The notes below the pieces were generated by a model. The model did not search any database, was not told the DNA's origin, and saw nothing but the letters and a program-made list of their open reading frames with translations. DNA of 64,000 bases from a virus. Every line of letters begins with the position of its first letter. Position 1 is the stretch's first letter. The DNA lies in the IMG/VR virus record IMGVR_UViG_3300010938_000009, positions 1-64,000 of that record, one strand, 5' to 3'. Position numbers and translations under genes: made by a program. Of this stretch, positions 50,177 to 57,954 are shown piece by piece.

Positions 50177-50734
50177 CTATTTTAGTAAAGAACTCATAGC
50201 ATAAAATACTTTAGCAGTAAGTTCTGTATCAAATTTAGCTCCATGTAAATCATCTTTATTAAAAGGTATTTTTAAAACTTCAGCTAGTCTACTCAAACTA
50301 ACTTTATCTGTTTTGATAATACCTACAGATTGTAGGAATAATCCTATTGTAGCTGTATCAAGTACTTTATAAGAGAATAAATTATTAAAACCATCAATAC
50401 TATTGATATCAAATCTAGTCTTTATAAAGTTTATATCAAAATTAACATTATGACCACATATAACAGTATCTCTAGGTAAATCTAGAGCATAATCTACAAA
50501 CTCACATAACATTTGTTGTTCTTGTTTATCTTTACCTGCTAGTAATAGAGTTTTAATTTTTTGTTTATTAACTACTAAAGCTCCTAAATTAACTTTAGTA
50601 TTAGGACTAAAACCTTTAGAATGAAACTCTGATTGTATAGCTCCATTACTATAAAACTTACCTGAAATTTCTATAATAGAATTTATACTAGGATCTAGTC
50701 CTACAGTTTCTATATCTAAGAATAATATGTTCAT
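50177..50734 (-). CDS. DnaQ-like 3'-5' exonuclease
   Basis: 185 residues of the DEDDh family: FLDIETVGLDP (D, E), ICGHNVNFDINF (D) and HGAKFDTELTAKVF (H, D). Small single-domain form. Likely proofreading aid or ssDNA trimming in replication. GGAGTAAAAA RBS; overlaps the preceding gene by 4 bases. A second DEDD protein (50936) is two genes upstream in the transcript. Confidence 0.85.
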   Translation of the reverse strand: MNILFLDIETVGLDPSINSIIEISGKFYSNGAIQSEFHSKGFSPNTKVNLGALVVNKQKIKTLLLAGKDKQEQQMLCEFVDYALDLPRDTVICGHNVNFDINFIKTRFDINSIDGFNNLFSYKVLDTATIGLFLQSVGIIKTDKVSLSRLAEVLKIPFNKDDLHGAKFDTELTAKVFYAMSSLLK

Positions 50735-50949
50735 TTTTTACTCCGTCTGTCCATACATTTTGAATAAGAATTTAAAGCTCTATCTTTAGCTAATTCTTTA
50801 CCAATTTTATAATTAAAATTATCATCTGGTGAACAAAGAGCCGTACCTGAAAACATCTCTCCATCTCGAAGTATTACACAAATAGTATGACCAGTTTTAC
50901 TACCATCTATATTTCTTGGATAAATGTAAAATTCTTTACTTCTGTCCAC
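50731..50949 (-). CDS. small conserved hypothetical protein
   Basis: 72 residues starting at GTG 50949, chosen because AAGGAG lies exactly 6 bases upstream. A longer frame reaching 51042 would overlap the exonuclease by about 100 bases. Core VILRDGEMFSGTALCSPDDN, then FNYKIGKELAKDRAL matches a small widespread phage family with a DG-x-x-F-x-G-x-A and hydrophobic-G-x-x-x-A-x-x-RAL pattern. Function unknown. Confidence 0.6.
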   Translation of the reverse strand: MDRSKEFYIYPRNIDGSKTGHTICVILRDGEMFSGTALCSPDDNFNYKIGKELAKDRALNSYSKCMDRRSKK

Positions 50950-51496
50950 TATCTTCTCCTTTTTTGAGAAATTGCATAAGATATCTGTAAATTTTGAAAG
51001 TATTCCTCGCATCATATTTAGCATCGTGTTTTCTCCCTTCAAAAGTTAATCCTAACCTATTCATAGATTTGGATAATCCTGACTGTAATTTTAATTCGTT
51101 TACTAAACAATAAGTTTGAAATAACTTTTTAGCATCAAAAAAACTTCTACCAAATACGTAATCTTTTTTGTCTATACCAAGTTGTTTTAATAAAGTTTCT
51201 GTATCCCCACAACCCCAAGTTATAGGATTATGAAAACAATTATGTCTTTTCTTAAAATCTAATAAAACTTTATGGGCATTTTCTAGCTCTATTCCATTAT
51301 CAACTTGATCTTGAGTTATACCCGTTAGGTTTATTATATATTCTGATAATTGTTCTTTAGGGTTTATATACATAGAGAGTTCTTCCTTGATCTCTCCTGT
51401 ATATAAATCTGCCGCAATGATTCCTACTTGAATAATGCGGTTTGATGGTTGATTCATCTCTAAATCTAAAGTCATTATATTTCTATATTTTATCAC
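50936..51496 (-). CDS. DEDD 3'-5' exonuclease, second copy
   Basis: 186 residues with start at GTG 51496 (ATG 51475 is an alternative; the frame open to 51568 overlaps the upstream gene). NIMTLDLEMNQPSNRIIQVG supplies D and E, ITGITQDQVDNG is the typical helix, ITWGCGDTETLL the third Asp region, and EGRKHDAKYDARNTFKIY the HD-x-x-x-D end. It resembles RNase T/DnaQ folds and differs from the 50177 protein across its length, so the two are not a recent duplication. Confidence 0.78.
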   Translation of the reverse strand: MIKYRNIMTLDLEMNQPSNRIIQVGIIAADLYTGEIKEELSMYINPKEQLSEYIINLTGITQDQVDNGIELENAHKVLLDFKKRHNCFHNPITWGCGDTETLLKQLGIDKKDYVFGRSFFDAKKLFQTYCLVNELKLQSGLSKSMNRLGLTFEGRKHDAKYDARNTFKIYRYLMQFLKKGEDSGQK

Positions 51497-51506
51497 TTGT
51501 ATCTTT

Positions 51507-51857
51507 CTATTGAGATTCAAAAATCCTAAAGTCTGGATGTTTTTCTTCTTTTCTATCTTTATTTTCAAAAGCTACTAATTTTACTTTATCACCTTCTGTA
51601 GAAGCTTCAATTAAATTAATTAGTTTTTCTCTGTCAATACTAATAGATAAAAATCTATTACCATTCTTAGAAGACCTATCCCACACAGCTCCAATATTCT
51701 GCTTCAATCCGCCCGAACCTCCACCATTTCCGCCTCTATTATAATTTCTGCCTTCTGCTCCGCCACCTACAGTTCCTCTGCCAACTACTCCGCCTCCAGT
51801 TGAACTACCTTTATCAAAACCTGATCCAAAAGTGGATCTCTTAAAATTATCTGACAT
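51507..51857 (-). CDS. Gly-rich small protein, possible ssDNA-associated (DUF736-like)
   Basis: 116 residues. The first 50 are a Gly/Arg/Asn/Ser-rich low-complexity tail (SSTGGGVVGRGTVGGG). The rest reads IGAVWDRSSKNGNRFLSI, then VKLVAFENKDRK and HPDFRIFES, a small beta domain. The same skeleton (IGAxW ... G ... S ... F-x-N/S-x-x-K ... PDxRhF) occurs in the 56233 protein. DUF736-type proteins share this shape. Single-stranded nucleic-acid binding is inference. Confidence 0.5.
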   Translation of the reverse strand: MSDNFKRSTFGSGFDKGSSTGGGVVGRGTVGGGAEGRNYNRGGNGGGSGGLKQNIGAVWDRSSKNGNRFLSISIDREKLINLIEASTEGDKVKLVAFENKDRKEEKHPDFRIFESQ

Positions 51858-51859
51858 AT

Positions 51860-52324
51860 TTACTCCTTTTGTAACATTTTTACAGATTTCTTAATATTAT
51901 TAAACAAAACTTTTGCTTTGTCAACTTGAATAAATCTTTCTCCAAACCTAACATATTTATTAGGTACTATATTTATAGGGCTATTAGCTAAATCATCACT
52001 AGTTACACACAGATAGCTAGTTTGATCACTATTAAACATAATATACAAAGTAGGTTTATCTAGTTCAGTATATTTTAGTTTTCTTTCTGGAAAATTTACC
52101 GATTGATACGGAAAATCTGGACCAGACCAAACCTTTTTAATTTCTACTTCTGCGTAAAATTGATGTTTTCCATTTTTAAACACTAATAAATCTACTTTTC
52201 TCTTTTTCTCATTTTCTACAACTTCATAACATTTGCCTAGTGTAGCTAATAAGTTAGCTACCATTTCTTTTGCTATTCTGTCATTTTCTGCATAAAGCTT
52301 TGGATCAAAGGGTTTTTTTATCAT
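51860..52324 (-). CDS. hypothetical protein, possible PD-(D/E)xK-type nuclease
   Basis: 154 residues. VENEKKRKVDLLVFKNGKHQ then FYAEVEIKKVW gives a D ... E-x-E/K pattern on adjacent strands, as in small restriction-like folds; SVNFPERKLKYT and LYIMFNSD follow. The catalytic reading is plausible but not certain. RBS AAGAGGAAAA. Confidence 0.5.
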   Translation of the reverse strand: MIKKPFDPKLYAENDRIAKEMVANLLATLGKCYEVVENEKKRKVDLLVFKNGKHQFYAEVEIKKVWSGPDFPYQSVNFPERKLKYTELDKPTLYIMFNSDQTSYLCVTSDDLANSPINIVPNKYVRFGERFIQVDKAKVLFNNIKKSVKMLQKE

Positions 52325-52562
52325 TTTTCCTCTTCTCTATTTCTTGTCTAAGTAAACTACAAATTACTGCCTCTTTACTAATTTTAAGTGTTTCACTAAT
52401 ATTACTTACTAACTTAAAAGTTTTATCTGTAGAGTTTAAGTCTACTTTTTTTAGCTTACTTTTAGATAATAGTTTATTAAGTAAATGTTCTTCTATTATC
52501 ATGTTTTTAACTTGCTCTATACTAATATTTAGTTTTTTTGATAGTTTTTCTAGATCTTTCAT
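52305..52562 (-). CDS. small helical hypothetical protein
   Basis: 85 residues. Two similar helical halves (LSKKLNISIEQVKNMIIEE and ISETLKISKEAVICSLLRQ) suggest an internal duplication of an HTH-like or ribbon-helix-like unit. Basic C-terminus. RBS GGAGAATGGATAA. Could be a small DNA-binding protein. Confidence 0.5.
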   Translation of the reverse strand: MKDLEKLSKKLNISIEQVKNMIIEEHLLNKLLSKSKLKKVDLNSTDKTFKLVSNISETLKISKEAVICSLLRQEIEKRKNDKKTL

Positions 52563-53815
52563 TTATCCATTCTCCATCTAATGAATACAGGATGTCTTAA
52601 CGAACCTGCTTCCGTTTGTTCCATATATTTGATTTCAGCCACTTTACCCACAAACTTAGAGGGTGATGCGGCCATTTCTTTTCTATGGTCAATAGTAAAC
52701 CCACTGCCACAACGAACGGTATGATTATTAAAATCAAACTCAATACCACCAGCCAAACCGACAAAATTACCTTCTGCTTCATAGAGCGACTTGACCGTAA
52801 CATCTATAGTCTCCATAGGCTTTAATTTTAACATTTCACCTGATCTTAAAGTTACTCTCTTCCAGTGATATAAACCGTCAATACTTCTTATTATACTACC
52901 TTCAAAACCACTTTGCAAGTGTTTTTTATAAATATCTACTAAATCTTTAGCATTATCTACTTTTGTAGTCTCAATGTCAACTACTTTTTTATAATCAGCT
53001 ACTTGATCATTTAAAGTCTCTCTAAGTAATTTTAATCTTTGTTCATATCTTAGTTTACAACTCTTATTATTCCAGTCCTTTAAAGGTATGCAGTCAAATA
53101 CTGTAAATTTAAGGTCTTTAGGTATTTCAGCGTCTTCTGTAGTCAATACAGATACTAATTTCTCAAAGCTTAATTCATGACTATATAGTTCTCCATCTAA
53201 TACTACGTCTTTCACGTTTTGTAAAGCCTTAAAATGGCTTATAAGCTGTTTATTGCCGAATATCTTGCCCGACCTACTCCAAAGGGTTATTTGGCCGCCT
53301 AAAGGCAAACATACGCACCTAAAACCGTCTAATTTAGGAGTAATATAAGTAGGATAAGATATATTTGTAACATTAGCTAATTTACTAGGAGCTAACATTA
53401 CGTCAAAAGTAGGTATTAAGTTAGGCCACACTTTATTAACTGTACTTACTCCTACTCCTATAGCAGCTTTAAATAGTACGTCTTTGAATACCTGTTCTAG
53501 TTCTTCATTATCTACTGAGGCTAATACTCCTACAGTACGTTCTATAGCTTCGTTACCTGTATATACTCTATTTTCTAAATCTGCTAGTAATTGAATAAAG
53601 TGTTTCCAACTACTCAAGTCATTTAAAGGTCTGGCTTTGTTGTATTCAGGTATTTTCTTAATATAGAATAACTTATAAGGGTTAAGGTTAGCTTCTAACA
53701 AAGTTTGTAAATGGTAGTTATCTACTTCAGTTAATAGTATAGCTTCTTTATCTTTTATAGAATTAGTAGTTTTAAGCTTCGCTAAAGTCGCTAATGCTCT
53801 GTTCAGAGGATTCAT
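52559..53815 (-). CDS. ATP-dependent DNA ligase
   Basis: Seals nicks during replication and repair. 418 residues. Motif I YITPKLDGFR with nucleophile K161, motif III/IIIa VVLDGELYSHEL and KFTVFDCIPL, motif IV GFEGSIIRS and motif V RSGEMLKLKP. An OB-fold C-terminus (VGLAGGIEFDFNN, VAEIKYMEQTEAGSLRHPVF) completes the enzyme. N-terminal about 130 residues are the helical DNA-binding extension. RBS AAGGAATATATAA. Confidence 0.92.
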   Translation of the reverse strand: MNPLNRALATLAKLKTTNSIKDKEAILLTEVDNYHLQTLLEANLNPYKLFYIKKIPEYNKARPLNDLSSWKHFIQLLADLENRVYTGNEAIERTVGVLASVDNEELEQVFKDVLFKAAIGVGVSTVNKVWPNLIPTFDVMLAPSKLANVTNISYPTYITPKLDGFRCVCLPLGGQITLWSRSGKIFGNKQLISHFKALQNVKDVVLDGELYSHELSFEKLVSVLTTEDAEIPKDLKFTVFDCIPLKDWNNKSCKLRYEQRLKLLRETLNDQVADYKKVVDIETTKVDNAKDLVDIYKKHLQSGFEGSIIRSIDGLYHWKRVTLRSGEMLKLKPMETIDVTVKSLYEAEGNFVGLAGGIEFDFNNHTVRCGSGFTIDHRKEMAASPSKFVGKVAEIKYMEQTEAGSLRHPVFIRWRMDK

Positions 53816-54002
53816 TTATATATTCCTTAATTTGGTTAAGTTTTTTAATTACTATTTTAGTTTTACCTTCTAAGTCAGTTACTTTTAGTTTAGCTCGTTT
53901 GGGTAAGTATTCAATAAACTCGCCTACAATTCCTGTAGTAAATTTTACTTTGTCGCCTACTTGTAATATCATTTCGTCTGGTTTAAATATTTTTGTTTTC
54001 AT
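53772..54002 (-). CDS. small KOW-like hypothetical protein
   Basis: 76 residues. LQVGDKVKFTTGIVGEFIEY then LKVTDLEGKTKIVI is a short SH3/KOW-type barrel. Overlaps the ligase by 44 bases. RBS AGGAGAAAGGATAAACTA. First gene after the terminator, so it probably heads the ligase operon. In the gap 54003-54118 I see AT-rich sequence with a poor promoter-like pair on the minus strand and an extended -10 (TGATATAAT, 54073-54081) on the plus strand. Confidence 0.5.
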   Translation of the reverse strand: MKTKIFKPDEMILQVGDKVKFTTGIVGEFIEYLPKRAKLKVTDLEGKTKIVIKKLNQIKEYINESSEQSISDFSEA

Positions 54003-54118
54003 TTAGTTTATCCTTTCTCCTAGTCAGTATCTTAATTTATGGAATGGTCAAATTTTTTCTATTTTCTTTTTATGATATAATATTTTTCATTCTTTCTATG
54101 TTCCTTTTCTAATAAAAC

Positions 54119-54140
54119 GGGCTAGTATTTCTACTAGCCC
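54119..54140 (-). terminator. terminator after the primase-helicase operon
   Basis: Perfect 9-bp stem GGGCTAGTA / TACTAGCCC with a 4-base loop; on the minus strand it is followed by GTTTTATTAG. Ends transcripts from 54190 and beyond. Confidence 0.8.
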
Positions 54141-54161
54141 TACGTATTGAACTAATCATCG

Positions 54162-54179
54162 GTGAGTGGAGAGACTCAC
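54162..54179 (-). other. additional hairpin before the terminator
   Basis: Stem GTGAGT / ACTCAC with a 6-base loop, 10 bases beyond the primase-helicase stop codon. No U-run; probably an mRNA 3'-end stabiliser working with the terminator at 54119. Confidence 0.5.
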
Positions 54180-54189
54180 TTAATTAAGT

Positions 54190-56205
54190 TCAAAATGAAG
54201 TATTTCCATTTCTTTTATTTTTTAAATATTCTCTTTCTTCAGGTTCTACTTGAGCTTGGTATTCTGCGTACTCATGTTCACTTAAATCTCTTACTGTACA
54301 CTTAGCTCCATCCCAATATAAAGGTCTTTCTACTTCTGAACCCATTCTATTTTTAGCTAAGAACATTCTTATAACGTAGTCTTTATTTTCTACGCCCATA
54401 AATGGCCGCCAAACAGTTATTACATTACTAGCAGTTTCTTCCCAATCTCCTGATTCTTTGGCTACTCTTTTTGACCTTAAAGGAGTAGAACCGTCCCCTG
54501 CTGCTCTAGCTATTTGAGCTATAAATATCCAATGAGCATCTGTTTGGTCTGCAGCTTGAGTTGATAACAAAGCGTTGTGTCTAGCTGTAGCATAAGAATC
54601 ACTATAAGGCCCTGAAATTCTACTAGCATAATCTACTACTACTAGTTTAATTTTATTACCTGTACGTTCTTGAACTTGAATTACTTTATCTCTCATTTGT
54701 TCTAAAGTCATTGTAGAACTAAAGTCAAAATAAGTTTTACTGTAAGTTTTTCTAATTATATCTCTAATTTCATTAATTTTTTTAGTATTTTTAGTGGCAT
54801 AAAAAGCCATAATTTCATCTTGAGTATATTGTGTTAGTTTTTGAGCTAACTTTAAATATACTAAATTACGATGCATATCTAAACTTGCAAAGTAAGTATG
54901 TTGTCCTAATTTGTTAGCATTTTCCATAATATTTAAAGCTATCGTAGTTTTACCTGATCCTGATGCCCCAACTAGTAAACTAGTAGTTCCTACTGTTAAT
55001 TTCATATAATCGTCAATTAAATTAATTCCAGTTCTTACTATATTACTTTCAAAGTTTTCTGCAAAGTTTGAGAACATATCAGAAACTTCGTCAATTTGAA
55101 CTACAGTTTTATCTTGTCCATGACCATGATGTAAAGTACATTTACAATCACTTTTAATAGCATCGCAATATCTCTTTAAAGGTTCGTAGTCTGCTGCTGT
55201 ACCTATTGCTCCTGGTATTAATTTAAAATCTTCTTTAAAAGCGCTATTTACAGCGTTCCAAAGCCTTTTTTTGTCGTGAACTTCAGCTTCAGGGTATAAC
55301 TGGTTATTTAACCTAGCTATTCCTTTTAATATATTATAAACTACTTCTTTATGTGCGCCTTGATTTCTGTAAAAAGTAGCTAACCTTAAAAATAAATTAT
55401 CCCTTTCTCCTCTACCTGGCACCATTATACCTTTAGATAAAGCGTAAATACATCTTGGAGTATTTTTAGGGCATTGTCTAAAATCTATAGTTTCTAAACC
55501 TCTAATTCCATCTATTACTTCTGCATCAGCTATTACAGCTACTTTATTTTCTACTTTAGAATACTTATCTAGTAGTTCTTTAGATGAATGAGGTTCTATA
55601 GTTATATTAATTATTCTAGAGTTCTGAGACATAATTTTAATTTGTCCCATACTTAAAGATTTTAATCTTGAAGGTCTAATATAGGTTTTATATAGCCCTG
55701 ATTTTTGATTTTTTGTAAAAGGTATTCTAAATATTCTATTAGTATTATAAATACTTGTATCAAAAGTTTTTATATTACCTGCAAAGTTATTACAGAATTG
55801 TTTTAATTGTTTAGGAGTTATTTCTAAGTCTGTAGTTAGCTCTATATGAAAACCTTTATTACCTGAAAAGTAAACTGCTACAGATTTATCAATATCTACA
55901 CCTTCTTGTTGTAGTTTTTCTAGTAAGTTACAAGCGTCGATTCTAGCTGTGTCAGGGTTTACTTCGCAATCTAAGTCAAAAGTAATCTTATTAGTAAAGA
56001 CTTCCCCTTTATAACCAGCTATACTACCATTATTATTATTAAAATGGTCTAAAGCTTCCTTACTGTAAGTAAATAAGGATGCGTACCAATCTTTTTTAGT
56101 ATCTAATTTTTGAATTAGATTACTTAATTGGTTAACTGCAACTATTTCTCCAGTATCATTTAAACCGTCTTTTAATTGAACGTATCTCTCCATTTGTAAC
56201 TCCAT
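54190..56205 (-). CDS. primase-helicase (AEP-type primase fused to RecA-like/DnaB helicase)
   Basis: 671 residues joining two replication functions. N-terminal half: NKITFDLDCEVNP (D77, D79), VAVYFSGNKGFHIELT and RIFRIPFTKNQKSGLYK are the catalytic landmarks of archaeo-eukaryotic-type primase. A linker with cysteines (CDAIKSDCKCTLHHGHG) follows. C-terminal half: LLVGASGSGKTTIALNI (Walker A), KLVVVDYASRISG (Walker B), HWIFIAQIARAAGD and RPLYWDGAKC, as in DnaB-type helicases. Works with the polymerase, RecA-like and ERF proteins. RBS AGGAGAATAAA. Operon ends at the 54119 terminator. Confidence 0.85.
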   Translation of the reverse strand: MELQMERYVQLKDGLNDTGEIVAVNQLSNLIQKLDTKKDWYASLFTYSKEALDHFNNNNGSIAGYKGEVFTNKITFDLDCEVNPDTARIDACNLLEKLQQEGVDIDKSVAVYFSGNKGFHIELTTDLEITPKQLKQFCNNFAGNIKTFDTSIYNTNRIFRIPFTKNQKSGLYKTYIRPSRLKSLSMGQIKIMSQNSRIINITIEPHSSKELLDKYSKVENKVAVIADAEVIDGIRGLETIDFRQCPKNTPRCIYALSKGIMVPGRGERDNLFLRLATFYRNQGAHKEVVYNILKGIARLNNQLYPEAEVHDKKRLWNAVNSAFKEDFKLIPGAIGTAADYEPLKRYCDAIKSDCKCTLHHGHGQDKTVVQIDEVSDMFSNFAENFESNIVRTGINLIDDYMKLTVGTTSLLVGASGSGKTTIALNIMENANKLGQHTYFASLDMHRNLVYLKLAQKLTQYTQDEIMAFYATKNTKKINEIRDIIRKTYSKTYFDFSSTMTLEQMRDKVIQVQERTGNKIKLVVVDYASRISGPYSDSYATARHNALLSTQAADQTDAHWIFIAQIARAAGDGSTPLRSKRVAKESGDWEETASNVITVWRPFMGVENKDYVIRMFLAKNRMGSEVERPLYWDGAKCTVRDLSEHEYAEYQAQVEPEEREYLKNKRNGNTSF

Positions 56206-56232
56206 TTTATTCTCCTGTAAAAGGAATATACT

Positions 56233-56463
56233 TTATTCTTCTTCTTCAGTTGTAAATACAAACCTTACGTCTGGTGCTTTAGGATGATTTTTTTTATCGT
56301 TTGAATACATTGCAAAATTTGTAATAGGCACAGCTTCACCATTAGGTAATAGAGCAAAAAGCTTTAAAGTTTTCTCTTCAGCTTTAGCACTAACATACTG
56401 TGTTCCATCTCTAGGGTTTTCTTTAAACCAACCTGCTCCAATTATGTTATATTTTTTAGCCAT
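56233..56463 (-). CDS. small beta-rich protein (DUF736-like), paralogous to 51507
   Basis: 76 residues: NIIGAGWFKENPRDGTQYVS, LFALLPNGEAVPITNFAMY, APDVRFVFTTEEEE. Shares the IGAxW ... DG-x-x-hydrophobic-S ... PDxRhF outline with 51507-51857, and has an acidic C-terminal tail like SSB proteins. Located directly upstream of the primase-helicase, so a single-strand-binding or replication-accessory role is plausible. Confidence 0.5.
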   Translation of the reverse strand: MAKKYNIIGAGWFKENPRDGTQYVSAKAEEKTLKLFALLPNGEAVPITNFAMYSNDKKNHPKAPDVRFVFTTEEEE

Positions 56464-56887
56464 TTTCTAACTCCTTGTTAACTTGTTCTACTTCTTTATT
56501 GAGTTCTTCTTCATTCATTTTAAGTCTTCTATCATGTTCTTGTTTTATATGATACTGCATTAATACAAATCTGTCACTAATTAATCTTTGTCCTATTGCA
56601 AAAGCTAATTTTTCTTCTTCTTCTTTTAAGAAAACGGGTATTCCAGACGTAGGTAAGTCCATTATGGCAGCCATAACTCTATCTTTACCTCTTTTACTTA
56701 AACCTTTAAATAATTGAGCTAACCTAACTTTATTAGTAATGAAAGAATTACTAGCTCGTTTAGCCATTTCTTCAAAACTAGGTAGTTCTATTTTTTGTCC
56801 TGTTCTATCTTCTTCTTGAGCTATACTAGTAACTTCTGTAAGTACAGGTTCTTGTTTAGATTCTTCTACTTTATTTTCTTTACTCAT
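56456..56887 (-). CDS. hypothetical helical protein
   Basis: 143 residues, acidic ends with a basic middle (VRLAQLFKGLSKRGKDRVMA, FAIGQRLISDRFVLMQYHIK, NEEELNKEVEQVNKELENG). Overlaps the next gene by 8 bases. Lies between the ERF protein and the primase-helicase and may belong to the recombination module. Unknown family. Confidence 0.55.
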   Translation of the reverse strand: MSKENKVEESKQEPVLTEVTSIAQEEDRTGQKIELPSFEEMAKRASNSFITNKVRLAQLFKGLSKRGKDRVMAAIMDLPTSGIPVFLKEEEEKLAFAIGQRLISDRFVLMQYHIKQEHDRRLKMNEEELNKEVEQVNKELENG

Positions 56888-56897
56888 ATTTTATTCC

Positions 56898-57704
56898 TTA
56901 TTCAAAATCTGGATCGTCTAGCAATCCTGGTTTACCTAAACTTTGAAATGTAGTATTAGTACTCTTAGCTGCTGCTGCTGCCATTCTAGCTAATAACCCT
57001 GTAGCGTTACCATTAGCTTTAGGTTTAGGTTGTTCTACTTTATTAGGTTTAAGTCCTTCAGCTTGAATAACTGGAATATCTTTTAATATAGATTCTGTAC
57101 CTACATTTATAGACTCTTTAACTGGAGGTTCAAACTTAGTTAGCTTAGTTTTTATAGCGTTATCTTTAAGCCCCTTTGGCGCTGATTCAAAATCTGGAGT
57201 AAAAGCAGCTTTTTTAGCTCCTAACTTAGCCATAATATTACCTGTAGCTTTAGCAGATTCAGTTATTACAGCTCCGTCGTTTTCAATATCAGCTCCCTCA
57301 TCAGAAATCATAAAGTTCTTAACTAACGCAAACTTAACGCTGGCTGTTATAGCTTTAGATGCAGATTTATCGCCACTATCTATTCCACTTCCGACTGAAG
57401 TAATAGTAAGCTGTTCACCCGACTCAGAATCAATAAAAGTGTGTTCTGTTTGTACAGTTACTAAAAATTCTGTAACATTATTACCATTTTTATCCATTCT
57501 ATCTTTTTTCTCAGTTTCTACGTGTTTAGCGGAAGTTAACATAAACATTTTTTTATCTATCAATTCACGTTTTAAAGCTTCCATTACGTCTACTTCTCTC
57601 ATATAGTAGTAGTTTTGACCTTTATTATAACCTTTTTTCGGCACAGAAGCTAAATTTTCTAGTATTTTTACTAGTTTAGCTGTAATTTTTGCTCTATTCT
57701 CCAT
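56898..57704 (-). CDS. ERF-family single-strand annealing protein
   Basis: 268 residues. N-terminal helical region MENRAKITAKLVKILENLAS, then NYYYMREVDVMEALKRELI and the diagnostic TSVGSGIDSGDKSASKAITA, continuing SVKFALVKNFMI. This matches the Erf core (G-x-G-x-D-x-GDK-A/S-x-x-KA-x-T-x-x-x-K-Y/F-A-L). The C-terminal 110 residues are disordered and probably bind partners. Promotes annealing and end repair; pairs with the RecB/Cas4-like nuclease two genes upstream in the transcript. RBS AAAGGAGAG. Confidence 0.88.
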   Translation of the reverse strand: MENRAKITAKLVKILENLASVPKKGYNKGQNYYYMREVDVMEALKRELIDKKMFMLTSAKHVETEKKDRMDKNGNNVTEFLVTVQTEHTFIDSESGEQLTITSVGSGIDSGDKSASKAITASVKFALVKNFMISDEGADIENDGAVITESAKATGNIMAKLGAKKAAFTPDFESAPKGLKDNAIKTKLTKFEPPVKESINVGTESILKDIPVIQAEGLKPNKVEQPKPKANGNATGLLARMAAAAAKSTNTTFQSLGKPGLLDDPDFE

Positions 57705-57705
57705 A

Positions 57706-57945
57706 TTAACTCTCCTTTCGTTTCTTTATATCTTGAATCTGTTTTATCACTTCATCAGGATTATTTACTATATTAGCAGCAAAACTATTAATAGTAAAGT
57801 GTAATCTAATAGTTTGTAACAAAAAATATATAACTGCTATAGACTCTAAAGGTATTTTAACCTCAAAAAACTTAAATATCAATATAGAAATTCCTAAAAC
57901 AAACCCATGAAATATTATATTGAATAAAGTACCAAAAAATGCCAT
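57706..57945 (-). CDS. small membrane protein
   Basis: 79 residues with two hydrophobic helices (LFNIIFHGFVLGISILIFKF, LESIAVIYFLLQTIRLHF) and a basic tail (IQDIKKRKES). RBS GAGGTTATA. Inserted between recombination genes; possibly a membrane tether for replication or a superinfection factor, but no motif shows this. Confidence 0.55.
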   Translation of the reverse strand: MAFFGTLFNIIFHGFVLGISILIFKFFEVKIPLESIAVIYFLLQTIRLHFTINSFAANIVNNPDEVIKQIQDIKKRKES

Positions 57946-57954
57946 TATAACCTC

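Noticed and set aside
52270-52581. 103-codon plus-strand frame opposite the 52305 gene
   Set aside because: Overlaps well-spaced leftward genes with RBS; no independent support.
54053-54081. Rightward promoter in the gap before the ligase operon
   Set aside because: A TGA-TATAAT extended -10 is present, but there is no -35 and no rightward gene to transcribe; at most an antisense start.
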